The notes under the pieces are model-generated. The model did not search any database. It saw only the letters and a list, made by a program, of their open reading frames with translations, and was not told where the DNA came from. This document shows positions 7,501 through 15,669 of a DNA stretch of 19,108 bases, piece by piece; the stretch's first letter is position 1; the number at the start of each line of letters is the position of its first letter. The stretch is from DAIOEK01 sp964600595. Its GTDB lineage: Bacteria > Chloroflexota > Anaerolineae > Anaerolineales > Anaerolineaceae. The position numbers and the translations under genes were made by a program. The DNA is taken from NCBI GenBank assembly GCA_964600595.1, contig CAZRKL010000035.1:1-19108 (forward strand). The letters run 5' to 3'.

Positions 7501-10494
7501 TTATTTCGTCTTGAGCGCCCTCCAAACACGGTCTGGTGTAGCAGGGATCGAATCCACTGATCCGCCACAGGCATCCATGATTGCGTTGCCTACTGCCGGC
7601 GCAACCCCATCGAGTGGAATTTCTGCAACAGCTTTCACTCCAAACGGATGTGAAGGTTCAAAAGTTTCAACAAACAAAGTTGATAGCTCCGGCATTTCAT
7701 CTGCTCGGAAGATATGATAGTCTACCAGATTCTTCTGCAACGCGCGACCTGCTGTATCATAGGTCATCTCTTCACACACACCATATCCCAATGCCTGAGT
7801 CATTCCACCTTCGATCTGCCCTGAGGCAGTCACCGGGTTGACAATCACCCCAGAATCTACCGCCATCACCAACTTTTCAACCGTTACCATCCCTGTCTCT
7901 GTATCCACCAAGACCTGTGCAAATTGGGCGGCAAAAGGCGGGGGTGAAACCGGAGACACATACGAGGCAACCGCCATAATTTGTTCCTGTTCTTCATGGT
8001 GTAAAGCATTTAAGGCAATTTCTTGCATTGTTACCGAGCTGCCATCTGATGCAACTGCTTTTCTATTCTTTAAGGTAATTTCAGATGCTGCAAATGATTT
8101 TTTATTTTCCTCGGAAGAAAGCATCCTTGCCGCACGGATCTTGATCCGCTCGGCTACTTTTTGCGCTGCCTGCACAGCAGCCGTTCCAGATATGTAAGTT
8201 GTGCTCGAAGCGTAGGCTCCTTTATCAAATGGGGTGAAATCGGTGTCGGAGGAATACACAACCATATCTTCCACTGGAATGCCCAACACTTCTGCGGCCA
8301 TCTGTGCAAGTACGGTATCTGAGCCGGTTCCCAAATCTGTAGCGCCAATCAGCAGGTTGAAGGAGCCGTCATCGTTCATTTTGATTGACGCGCCCCCCAT
8401 ATCCAGATAGGGGATAGCAGTACCCTGCATCACAGTCGCTATGCCAATACCCCTACGCATGTGTGGTTTTCCGGGAACAGTATGCCATTCGGGATTCCCG
8501 TATTTACTATCCCAGCCAATAACAGCTTTTCCCTGGCGGACACATTGATCCAGCCCGACGGTGTGAATAATTTCTGGGCGAGGTTCCCGCCCCTCACTCC
8601 AGGCAGTGCTGAAAGGATGCAGCTCTCCTGGACGCAGTGTGTTTTTCATTCTGAAGTCGATTGAATCCAAACCCAATTTTCTGGCAATTTTCTCAATATG
8701 CCGTTCCAGAGGGAAGTAACCCTGAGGTACACCATAACCTCTGTAGGCTCCTGCCGGAGGAGTGTTTGTGTAAACCACATCCGCATAGAACCGGATGTTT
8801 GGTGACTCACGATATTTGCCATCTCCCACATACAGCGCCATTGCTTTATGACCGGTATTGCCCGTCACAGTCAGGGCATGGCATCCATAAGCGCCTGTAT
8901 CAGAGAGCGCATACATTTCGTTTGCGGTGATGGTGCCATCTTTTTTAACACCGGTTTTCAAATGGATCCGCATTGGATGCCGGGATCGCGCTGCAATGAA
9001 CTCTTCTTCGCGGGAGTACTCATATAAGACTGGTTTGCCGGTAGCAATGGTCAGATGCGCGCACACATCTTCCATGAGAATTTCCTGTTTTCCGCCAAAT
9101 CCTCCCCCAATACGCGGTTTTATCACCCTGATTCGTTTGACGGGTAATCCAAGTACTGGTGCAAGAATCCGGCGCACATGGAAAGGTACTTGTGTGCTGG
9201 TGCGGATTACCAACCTATCATCCTCATCCCAATAAGTCAGAGCCACGTGGGTTTCGAGATGCGCCTGTTGTACTTTTGGTACCTCGTAATCTCCCTCAAA
9301 AATAAAATCTGCCTCGGCAAAGCCTTTATCAACATCACCAATGTCGATACGGATTTCAGCCGCCAGATTTTTTTCGGGGTTCGAATCCGCAAAATTTACA
9401 AACTCTGGTTCGTCGTGAATTCGGACGACATCCGGTTTCATGGCATCTCTGCTATCCAGAATCACTGGAAGTTCTTCATACTCCACATGAATGAGAGATA
9501 GTGCTTTTTCCGCGATTTCTGGTGTCTCGGCTGCAACAAAAGCCACCCTATCGCCAACAAAACGGACTTTATTATCCAGCGAAAAAGAATCTAACGGTCC
9601 CGGCAGCGGATCAGATTGACCTGCAGTAGAGTAGACAACTCGTGGAATATCCTGCCAGGTTAATACCGCAGCTACACCAGGCAGGCTTATGGCTTGTTTT
9701 GCATCGATAGACTTAATTCGAGCGTGGGCTATCGGGCTGTGTAAAACTCGCGCATAAAGCATACCGCGCATTTCCATATCCGCGGCAAAAGCAGGTTTTC
9801 CTTGCACCAGCTTTACCGCGTCCACTTTTTTCTCCGGTTTACCAACAGTATCGAACTGTTTCGATTGCGGGGTAGTAAACACCAGTGGGATTACGCGTGT
9901 CTGGGTTGTAACCCCATCTCCGGTCAGTTCAGTTTCCCGATTATCTGGTACAGGTTGAACAGGCTCAATTGGTATGGGAGCCTCGCTGCCTGTGATTGGT
10001 TGGACTTCTTCGCCACGTAAATAAGCTGCAGCCCGTTGAACAGCCTGCACTGGCTTCAAATATCCTGTGCAGCGGCATAAAACACCTGAGATGGCATCCC
10101 GAATCTGTTCTTCGGTTGGATTTTGGTTTTTCTCTAATAGGGCAGTGGCAGCCAGGACCTGCGCTGGAGTACAAAAACCGCATTGAATGGCTCCAATTTC
10201 TACAAAAGCCTGCTGAATAACAGACAAACCCTCTGTTTTCTTCCATCCTTGATCAGGATGTTCACCCAAGGATTCAATTGTGCGGATATCATGCCCTTCA
10301 GCCTGAGCTGCCAGCATCAGGCAGCTGTTCATGGGTTTTCCATCTACGAGAACAGCGCAGACTCCACATTGTCCATCTTCGCACCCCTGCTTTACACCAA
10401 AAAAACCACTGTTCCGCAATACCTTCAAGAGTGTATCCCCGGGGGCAATACTATAAGACTGTGTTGTTCCATTGATGTGAAGATTAATGTTCAA
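7501..10494 (-). CDS. xdhD: Fused 2Fe-2S and molybdenum-binding subunit of xanthine dehydrogenase family, XdhD-like (system B)
   Basis: This 997-residue chain begins with two 2Fe-2S domains: C38, C43, C46 and C58, then C105 and C108 (CGFCTP) with C140 and C142 (CRCTGY). After a proline-rich linker (about 170-230) comes the full molybdenum hydroxylase region, opening VDAVKLVQGKPAFAADM and including GGGFGGKQ, PPAGAYRGYGVPQG, ATDLGTGS and the active-site loop FGVKAVAE with the catalytic glutamate at E958. The fusion, together with the preceding FAD subunit, matches E. coli XdhD/YgfM. I prefer a TTG start at 10494, 72 bases downstream of an in-frame ATG: GAGGAGG lies 5 bases before it and the ferredoxin-like fold begins there (NINLHINGTTQSY). 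The loop AVAE replaces the common GVGE but keeps the glutamate. Purine hydroxylation is likely, though not shown. Confidence 0.92.
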   Translation of the reverse strand: MNINLHINGTTQSYSIAPGDTLLKVLRNSGFFGVKQGCEDGQCGVCAVLVDGKPMNSCLMLAAQAEGHDIRTIESLGEHPDQGWKKTEGLSVIQQAFVEIGAIQCGFCTPAQVLAATALLEKNQNPTEEQIRDAISGVLCRCTGYLKPVQAVQRAAAYLRGEEVQPITGSEAPIPIEPVQPVPDNRETELTGDGVTTQTRVIPLVFTTPQSKQFDTVGKPEKKVDAVKLVQGKPAFAADMEMRGMLYARVLHSPIAHARIKSIDAKQAISLPGVAAVLTWQDIPRVVYSTAGQSDPLPGPLDSFSLDNKVRFVGDRVAFVAAETPEIAEKALSLIHVEYEELPVILDSRDAMKPDVVRIHDEPEFVNFADSNPEKNLAAEIRIDIGDVDKGFAEADFIFEGDYEVPKVQQAHLETHVALTYWDEDDRLVIRTSTQVPFHVRRILAPVLGLPVKRIRVIKPRIGGGFGGKQEILMEDVCAHLTIATGKPVLYEYSREEEFIAARSRHPMRIHLKTGVKKDGTITANEMYALSDTGAYGCHALTVTGNTGHKAMALYVGDGKYRESPNIRFYADVVYTNTPPAGAYRGYGVPQGYFPLERHIEKIARKLGLDSIDFRMKNTLRPGELHPFSTAWSEGREPRPEIIHTVGLDQCVRQGKAVIGWDSKYGNPEWHTVPGKPHMRRGIGIATVMQGTAIPYLDMGGASIKMNDDGSFNLLIGATDLGTGSDTVLAQMAAEVLGIPVEDMVVYSSDTDFTPFDKGAYASSTTYISGTAAVQAAQKVAERIKIRAARMLSSEENKKSFAASEITLKNRKAVASDGSSVTMQEIALNALHHEEQEQIMAVASYVSPVSPPPFAAQFAQVLVDTETGMVTVEKLVMAVDSGVIVNPVTASGQIEGGMTQALGYGVCEEMTYDTAGRALQKNLVDYHIFRADEMPELSTLFVETFEPSHPFGVKAVAEIPLDGVAPAVGNAIMDACGGSVDSIPATPDRVWRALKTK

Positions 10495-11239
10495 CGCTAC
10501 CTCCTCTGGATAAACGTTCGAGACAGCGTTTTGCCAGTAGACCAGCCATCTTCTGAAGATATTCATCCGAGCCAGTTAAAAGATTCTGAGCGGCAATCTC
10601 AGCACCAGAAGAGGATGTGCCATCCATCGCCACCCGTGGAACAGGTTGGTCAGAACCGACTACGACCCGGGTACGATCCCCATTCCAGGAAGCGACCACA
10701 ACAATCAGCATGGGAAAGTCAGCTGGTGTTTTTGCTATCTTTTCAAACGTGGCATCCATTTTCTTGGAAACTTTCATTCCGGTAATCAACCGATTTTTCA
10801 GGATTTCTTTTCGCAAAGGAAGAATCTCACCCAACAACACTGGCTTCTCTTCTCCGGCGAAATACATATCCGCGTTGTATCCAAGTAACAAAGAGAGAAG
10901 GATGGATTTACCCGATCCACCGGCGATCGTACCTCCAATAGTAGCAGCCTGACGGATATTAAATGAGGCTTCCTGTTTGGCAGCCAATCTTAGAGGGTCA
11001 GGGACGAGATCCGAATCCAGAAGTTGTTGTAATGTAGTACCCGCTCCGATTTGGATTGTCTGCCCATCAGAAGTAATTTGATTCAGCGCAAGATCCTGAA
11101 TATCAACGACAGCAAAATCTTGCTCTTTTTGTAATAAGAGACTAGTTCCACCTCCAAGAGGTAGAGTCTTTGGTTGTTTTCGTGTCAGCAAATCCATCGC
11201 TGCTGAAATAGTTGCAGGACGGTGATATTCCAGTATCAT
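10484..11239 (-). CDS. ygfM: FAD-binding subunit of molybdenum hydroxylase, YgfM-like (system B)
   Basis: This 251-residue protein carries electrons from the iron-sulphur clusters of system B to its acceptor. It has the N-terminal FAD loop TLPLGGGTSLLL (residues about 25-36) and the second loop ATIGGTIAGG. The second loop lacks the asparagine and the ASPxxD stretch of typical CoxM/XdhB proteins, as does E. coli YgfM, which is also short (about 259 residues). The order FAD subunit, then fused 2Fe-2S/molybdenum subunit, also matches ygfM-xdhD. Its ATG overlaps the stop of the thioesterase gene (ATGA, 11236-11239), with AGGAGG 7 bases upstream. I am confident of the FAD-domain call, less so of strict YgfM orthology. 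Confidence 0.87.
   Translation of the reverse strand: MILEYHRPATISAAMDLLTRKQPKTLPLGGGTSLLLQKEQDFAVVDIQDLALNQITSDGQTIQIGAGTTLQQLLDSDLVPDPLRLAAKQEASFNIRQAATIGGTIAGGSGKSILLSLLLGYNADMYFAGEEKPVLLGEILPLRKEILKNRLITGMKVSKKMDATFEKIAKTPADFPMLIVVVASWNGDRTRVVVGSDQPVPRVAMDGTSSSGAEIAAQNLLTGSDEYLQKMAGLLAKRCLERLSRGGSVEH
10500..10507 (-). promoter_or_regulatory. Ribosome binding site for a TTG start of the system B fused subunit
   Basis: AGAGGAGG on the minus strand lies 5 bases upstream of TTG at 10494-10492. It sits inside the end of the FAD subunit gene, so the two genes overlap by 11 bases and are probably translated as a coupled pair. Confidence 0.72.
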
Positions 11240-11718
11240 TTATTTTCCTCCTGATCAGGATAAACCCGCCAGCCTAGAGACGCATAATCTTGTGATGGAT
11301 TCGCGTTTTGGGGCATATTTGCAACCACAATTTCACCCTGCACAAGCAAATTACCCTTGCTGTCATGGATGGTGCCAATGGCTCTTCCAACTCGTCCGTT
11401 ATCTGAGACCGCTTCACCCCGTAAATTGAGCGGTTCACAGGTGGGAACCGGTTTGCGATATCGGATCTTCAATTCTGCTGTGACCATAAAACGAGGTGGG
11501 TCATTTCCCATAAATACGCGTCCCATGACCTCATCCATCATTGAAGCTATGATCCCGCCATGAACCACACCCGGATACCCCTGGAACTTTTCATCCACGG
11601 TGTAGGTTGCTTTCACAACACCAGGTTCATTTTCATAAAACTTCATATGTAAACCATTGGCATTTTGAACGCCACAAACAAAACAATCGCGCGACTGTGC
11701 CTGCTTCTTTAATTCCAT
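11236..11718 (-). CDS. PaaI-family hotdog thioesterase
   Basis: This 160-residue protein has the hotdog-fold motif GVVHGGIIASMMDEVMG (residues about 50-66). The HGG turn and D62 are the usual catalytic region of PaaI-type acyl-CoA thioesterases. The N terminus has the CFVCGVQNANGLHMKF stretch (C12, C15) seen in many members. It probably hydrolyses a CoA thioester, substrate unknown. It lies 6 bases after the luciferase-like oxidoreductase and overlaps the FAD subunit, so it belongs to the transcription unit. Its position suggests that an acyl-CoA arises in the same pathway, or that it has a proofreading role; neither can be read from the sequence. Confidence 0.85.
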   Translation of the reverse strand: MELKKQAQSRDCFVCGVQNANGLHMKFYENEPGVVKATYTVDEKFQGYPGVVHGGIIASMMDEVMGRVFMGNDPPRFMVTAELKIRYRKPVPTCEPLNLRGEAVSDNGRVGRAIGTIHDSKGNLLVQGEIVVANMPQNANPSQDYASLGWRVYPDQEENK

Positions 11719-11724
11719 ATTATC

Positions 11725-12723
11725 CTAATTCTGCGCGAAGGTATCCACTAATAATTTTACGTCTCCACCCACCGGATAAAGGATGGGGCAGGTGCAGCCA
11801 TGTTTGCGATACTCGTTTACTTTTATTCTGGCTTCTTCTGGTGTTCCAGAAGCAGAAATTCGCAGAATTAATTCTTCAGGAACAAGGTGTTTGGCTTTTT
11901 TAATTTGCTCTTTGGTCGCCGGCCAACCGAGAATTGATTGGATTTCAGCAACTACATCTGGAGAAACACCCGATGCTTTTGCAATATGCGGTTGTTGGGC
12001 AAGATACTGGGTCAGCAGTTCACGCGTGGTGTCAATCGCTTTATCATGGTCATGGTCTACCGAGCAAACAACCAATTGAGGGCGGTCAATGTCATCCAAT
12101 GTCCGACCTGATTTTTTCGCTCCTTTTTCTAACAGTTCAAGGGCTTTGTTGTTGTATTCTGGCGGAACGCAATAATTTAAAACCGCCCCATCTGCTATCT
12201 CACCGGTCAGCTCCATCATCTGGTCTCCGGTGGCGCCAATCATCACTGGCACATAGCGAGGTTCCCGGCGCCCATGTACAACATCCAATTCGATACCATC
12301 CACATGGACGAACTCGCCGTGGAAGGTTACTCTCTCCATGTTGAGCAAGCGTTTCATGGTAAGAACAATCTCTTTCATGGCTGTAAGTGGTTTCGAACGG
12401 GTAATACCGACATTTTTTGCCAATGGATCCCACCAGGCACCAATCCCGCAGATGATTCTATTGGGAGCAAGATCATCCAACGTCAGGAAAGTAGCGGCTA
12501 ACAAGCCGATATTTCTTGTCCAGTTATTAATCACCCCTGACCCCACCTTTATCTGTTCTGTGACTGCTGCGTAAGCTGCCATGGGAACGATCGCGTCACG
12601 AACCAGACGGCTCTCAGCCTGCCAAACCGCCTCAAAACCATGCGATTCGGCGTAACGTACATAGTCCAAACCATCGCGCAGATCGTGGGCATCCTGCAAA
12701 TACAACGCTACTCTTTCAGTCAT
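11725..12723 (-). CDS. LLM-class (luciferase-like) F420-dependent oxidoreductase, Mer-like
   Basis: This 332-residue protein has the TIM-barrel pattern of the luciferase-like family, nearest by eye to methylenetetrahydromethanopterin reductase-type and F420-dependent oxidoreductases. It starts VALYLQDAHDLRDGLDYVRYAE, has GSGVINNWTRNIGLLAATF (residues about 61-79) where this family has its GxGVxNxxTR loop, then LDDLAPNRIICGIGAWWDP, and VPVMIGATGDQMMELTGEIADGAVLN towards the middle. The family uses F420 or FMN; F420 is favoured because five genes of F420 metabolism lie immediately upstream. AGGAGG five bases before the ATG at 12723 is a strong ribosome site. The substrate is unknown. A true Mer role in a methanopterin pathway cannot be excluded but nothing else here points to one. 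Confidence 0.85.
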   Translation of the reverse strand: MTERVALYLQDAHDLRDGLDYVRYAESHGFEAVWQAESRLVRDAIVPMAAYAAVTEQIKVGSGVINNWTRNIGLLAATFLTLDDLAPNRIICGIGAWWDPLAKNVGITRSKPLTAMKEIVLTMKRLLNMERVTFHGEFVHVDGIELDVVHGRREPRYVPVMIGATGDQMMELTGEIADGAVLNYCVPPEYNNKALELLEKGAKKSGRTLDDIDRPQLVVCSVDHDHDKAIDTTRELLTQYLAQQPHIAKASGVSPDVVAEIQSILGWPATKEQIKKAKHLVPEELILRISASGTPEEARIKVNEYRKHGCTCPILYPVGGDVKLLVDTFAQN

Positions 12724-12741
12724 TGTTTCCTCCTGTAAGGG

Positions 12742-13371
12742 TTAAGGGTTGGGTAAGGTTATTCCATGAATATTCGGTTGTATTTCTCTTAATAAATCCA
12801 AATCTTCGGGCAGGTCAAGATCGAGACCCAAAGATGGTATCTCCAGAATTTCTAAACGGGCAGCTACTTTTTGAGCGCGGTCACAGTGTTTCGTGAATGA
12901 ACCTGGTCCAAATGCAAAATCTATAATCCCCGCTGGGGAAAGATATAGCGCATTTGTACCGGAGTGATGTCTATCGGGAACGATCACTACGACCGGTGGT
13001 TTAACAGACCGGATGAGTATTTCGGTGATATCATCTGGCTGCAGCAGTGGCAGGTCAGCAGGTAGGATTAGCACGCCGCTCGTGGAGTAGATTTTGGCAA
13101 CAGCAGCAGCTCTTCGCAATGCTGTATTGAGTTGAGGTGCGCCATCCTCAAGGACTGTCTTAGCCCCCAAATCCCTGGCAAGAGTCAATGCAGATGGATC
13201 GCGACTTACAACCAATGTATGATCGATTTCGGGGATTAGTTGCAATACTTTGAGCGTGTGGACCAGCATTTCTGAATTCAGCCTGGTCCTTTCCTCTTCT
13301 GAGAGAACACCCGCAAGGCGGGATTTCCCCCGGCGCAATGGTTTTACAGGCACAATTGCCCAAATGCTCAT
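12742..13371 (-). CDS. cofC: 2-phospho-L-lactate (or phosphoenolpyruvate) guanylyltransferase CofC/FbiD
   Basis: CofC couples GTP to 2-phospholactate or phosphoenolpyruvate and releases pyrophosphate, making the activated intermediate used by CofD in F420 synthesis. The 209-residue protein starts MSIWAIVPVKPLRRGKSRL, the nucleotide-binding P-loop-like signature of the family. It also has LILPADLPLL (101-110), PDRHHSGTNAL (132-142) and FGPGSFTKH (154-162), all characteristic of CofC. The reading frame is open 105 bases further upstream, but I place the start at the ATG at 13371, where it forms an ATGA overlap with the stop of cofD and where family homology begins. MocA, a related nucleotidyltransferase, lacks the PDRHxxGTN and FGPGSF motifs. 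Confidence 0.94.
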   Translation of the reverse strand: MSIWAIVPVKPLRRGKSRLAGVLSEEERTRLNSEMLVHTLKVLQLIPEIDHTLVVSRDPSALTLARDLGAKTVLEDGAPQLNTALRRAAAVAKIYSTSGVLILPADLPLLQPDDITEILIRSVKPPVVVIVPDRHHSGTNALYLSPAGIIDFAFGPGSFTKHCDRAQKVAARLEILEIPSLGLDLDLPEDLDLLREIQPNIHGITLPNP

Positions 13372-14327
13372 GGAAGCACAACCCTCCCGAAATGGGTCTG
13401 GCAAAATGACAGCACGGTCTTGGCTAAAGACACCCGATCGGCTGTGGTTTGCATGAATGTCTGGCTTGCCATACAAATTATACCTTGCCTTACCAGGTTC
13501 TCCATTAAAGCCTCATCCAGCATGTCGAATATAAAACCGTCCAGTCTGAAGTTATGCAGATAATAATGAGCCACCCACTCCGCGGATGGGGCAACCTGGT
13601 ACATCTCCTTTACCATCTTTGCCAGAGGTCCTTTGACCGCCTGCCCGCCGATAATGGGGGATACTGCTACAACCACCTTTTGAAGTAATGCTGAACGAAC
13701 ACCTGGAACTGAAAGGATGGGATCAATACTCAACAGTGGATTTGATGGGCAAATAAGGATGATATCTGCCTGTTGGATTGCATCAATCACGCCGGGAGCT
13801 GGTTTGGAACCGACTGATCCTTCAAACAGGATCTCTCTAACCTCCGGTTTGAATCCTTCGCGCACAAAGTATTCCTGAAAGTCATAAACCGAGCCATCTT
13901 TACTGATGATTTTCGTTTCAACTTGCTCATCGGTCATCGGAAGGATCGTATGCCTGATCCCCCATGTTTGACAAAATCGACGGGTGATATCGCTAAGTGA
14001 TATCCCCGAATTCAACAGGCGGGTACGCTCGAGGTGAGTTGCAAGGTCCGCATCTCCCAGTTTAAACCAATCCTCTCCACCCAGGTTGCGAAGGTATTCC
14101 ATGACCTGCCAGGTTTCATCTTTTCTTCCCCAGCCTGTAATCGGGTTTGCCAATCCTGCCAGGGTGTAGCAAATGGTATCCAAATCGGTGCATATTCGCA
14201 ATCCGTAGTGATAAAAATCATCGCCGGTATTGACGATGATTGAACATTTCTCAGGAGGAAGGATTCGGGCAATACCATCCGCTAGTTTTGCCCCTCCCAC
14301 ACCGCCAGCGAGTAATAAATATTTCAT
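13368..14327 (-). CDS. cofD: 2-phospho-L-lactate transferase CofD/FbiA
   Basis: CofD transfers the phospholactyl (or phosphoenolpyruvyl) group from the guanosine-activated precursor to the deazaflavin Fo, giving F420-0 (or the dehydro form). The 319-residue length is normal. The N-terminal motif LLLAGGVGGAKLADG (4-18) and NTGDDFYHYGLRICTDLDT (33-51) are the diagnostic CofD signatures, with CPSNPLLSIDPIL (nucleotide/Fo site region) and SPIIGGQAVKGPLAKM further on. It starts 2 bases after the 2H phosphoesterase stop and ends in an ATGA overlap with cofC. The Fo-forming genes (cofG/cofH or fbiC) are not in the window. Confidence 0.96.
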   Translation of the reverse strand: MKYLLLAGGVGGAKLADGIARILPPEKCSIIVNTGDDFYHYGLRICTDLDTICYTLAGLANPITGWGRKDETWQVMEYLRNLGGEDWFKLGDADLATHLERTRLLNSGISLSDITRRFCQTWGIRHTILPMTDEQVETKIISKDGSVYDFQEYFVREGFKPEVREILFEGSVGSKPAPGVIDAIQQADIILICPSNPLLSIDPILSVPGVRSALLQKVVVAVSPIIGGQAVKGPLAKMVKEMYQVAPSAEWVAHYYLHNFRLDGFIFDMLDEALMENLVRQGIICMASQTFMQTTADRVSLAKTVLSFCQTHFGRVVLP

Positions 14328-14329
14328 AT

Positions 14330-14872
14330 TTACTTACCTGAAAAATCCACCCGGCATAAACCAAGCTGGGCATCTTCAAAAGGACACATTAATGCAAAAT
14401 TATCGATATCGATCCAGCGTTCAAAATCTTCCTGGTGGATGTCTGCTATGATTCCAGATAGCTGTTCTTCACGCAAATCCTGGAAAGCCAGGGTGATATG
14501 AGGGGTCCAGGAATCGGGAAAATAATAAGACAACGAGTTTTTTGCGCAGGGTTCGATGGATTTGAACACCTTTCGATGAATATCGAGCAGTTGCTGAGTT
14601 ATGACGATTTGAACAAAGAGGACTGGCTCAGGTGAAAGAAACATTCCCAAACCACAGGTTTTAATTCGAAATGGTTTCAATTCACTAGCGATTTGATTGA
14701 TGTTATTCCTGAGGGCAACCTGATCATATTCTTCTGCCACATGCCAGGAGAAATGAGGTGCGAGCGAACTCTGCACAGCAGTTAACCCAAAATCTTCTTC
14801 CAACCGTTTCCAAATAGATCGGATGTCCCGGTCTGCATTTTTATCGAGTAATGAAACCACACCCTGTAACAA
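14330..14872 (-). CDS. 2H phosphoesterase (2'-5' RNA ligase / LigT-like family)
   Basis: This 180-residue protein has two HxS/T motifs, the definition of the 2H phosphoesterase superfamily: HFSW at 40-43 and HITL at 125-128. The spacing of about 85 residues is normal. Family members hydrolyse 2',3'-cyclic nucleotide or RNA ends and related phosphodiesters. The start is a TTG at 14872, with AGGAGG four bases upstream (14882-14877) that overlaps the stop of cofE; I see no better start in frame. It sits between cofE and cofD with gaps of 8 and 2 bases, so it is expressed with F420 synthesis. Whether it acts on an F420 phosphodiester, on ADP-ribose-like compounds, or on RNA cannot be told from sequence. 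Confidence 0.82.
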   Translation of the reverse strand: MLQGVVSLLDKNADRDIRSIWKRLEEDFGLTAVQSSLAPHFSWHVAEEYDQVALRNNINQIASELKPFRIKTCGLGMFLSPEPVLFVQIVITQQLLDIHRKVFKSIEPCAKNSLSYYFPDSWTPHITLAFQDLREEQLSGIIADIHQEDFERWIDIDNFALMCPFEDAQLGLCRVDFSGK

Positions 14873-14876
14873 ATCC

Positions 14877-14882
14877 CCTCCT
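14877..14882 (-). promoter_or_regulatory. Ribosome binding site for a TTG start of the 2H phosphoesterase
   Basis: AGGAGG on the minus strand, extended by two more G, precedes TTG at 14872-14870 by four bases and overlaps the TAG stop of cofE. It identifies the unusual start codon. Confidence 0.65.
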
Positions 14883-15669
14883 ATCTGAAAAGATCCTGGT
14901 CTTCAGGTCTGATTAATTCCTGCAGGTTGCTTTCACGCAGAGCATACGGAAAACCACGGACATGAACAACCGGGCTTCCTTCTGATGATTGTCCCATGAG
15001 CAGAGATGCTGCTGCAGCAAGCTCGTCAGCAGCGCCCACCTGAGTAATCCGCAGCTTAAACCCGAAAAGGTCTTCCACGCCCCGTAAATCAACAAGAGCG
15101 GGCAATCCAGCAACACCGATCGTAATCCCCACTGTCCCTGTTCTCCAGGCTCTCCCGTGCGAGTCGATAATCAGAACACCTATCTCCTTTCCTGAAAACT
15201 CCTCAATCTTATTTTTTATATTCCGGGCGGATTGATCAGCGTCTTCAGGTAAAAGGAGAACCCAATCTTCCGGGTTTTCTCCCCCGCCATTCACATTGGA
15301 ATGGTCAATACCAGCATTCGCACAAATGAAACCATTCTTATGTTCAACAATGATTGTATTCTCTCGTACACGAAGTACTTTTTGGCTTTCACTTAATACC
15401 AGCTCGATGAATCGGGGATTTTTTCCGGTAACTTGTGCCAGCTGGATCGCTCGTTCGGATGGAGTAACGGTGGATAGATGGACCAGTCGATTTTCAGATT
15501 TGGATATGATTTTCTGAGCAATCACCAGAATATCGCCATCATCAACGATGATTCCATTCTTAATGATTGCATCCCAAATTATCCCGCAAATATCATCACC
15601 TGCCCTGATGAGCGGAAATTCGCGTAAAGCCGTAAGGACTAATTGCTTTGCTTTTGGATGGTTGCTCAT
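14881..15669 (-). CDS. cofE: Coenzyme F420-0:L-glutamate ligase CofE
   Basis: CofE adds L-glutamate residues to F420-0 using GTP, giving F420 with a glutamate tail. The 262-residue protein is the stand-alone form, as in archaea and Chloroflexota, not the FbiB fusion of actinobacteria with a C-terminal nitroreductase-like domain. Diagnostic motifs are GDILVIAQKIISKSENR (45-61), ICANAGIDHSNV (115-126), IIDSHGRAWRTGTVG (167-181) and GAADELAAAASLLMGQ (212-227). The ATG forms an ATGA overlap with the npdG stop (15666-15669). The length of the glutamate tail it makes cannot be predicted. Confidence 0.96.
   Translation of the reverse strand: MSNHPKAKQLVLTALREFPLIRAGDDICGIIWDAIIKNGIIVDDGDILVIAQKIISKSENRLVHLSTVTPSERAIQLAQVTGKNPRFIELVLSESQKVLRVRENTIIVEHKNGFICANAGIDHSNVNGGGENPEDWVLLLPEDADQSARNIKNKIEEFSGKEIGVLIIDSHGRAWRTGTVGITIGVAGLPALVDLRGVEDLFGFKLRITQVGAADELAAAASLLMGQSSEGSPVVHVRGFPYALRESNLQELIRPEDQDLFR

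Noticed and set aside
10850..10960. A Walker A-like GGSGKS in the FAD subunit
   Set aside because: The residue five before the final glycine is isoleucine, so the GxxxxGKS pattern is not met, and the stretch aligns with the second FAD loop of YgfM-like proteins.
12742..13371. MocA-type molybdenum cofactor cytidylyltransferase
   Set aside because: Considered because of the hydroxylase context, but PDRHHSGTN and FGPGSFTKH are CofC signatures, and the gene is coupled to cofD.
13372..13476. N-terminal extension of CofC from an upstream in-frame start
   Set aside because: The extra 35 residues overlap the end of cofD, do not resemble CofC, and the ATG at 13371 forms a clean ATGA overlap where homology begins.
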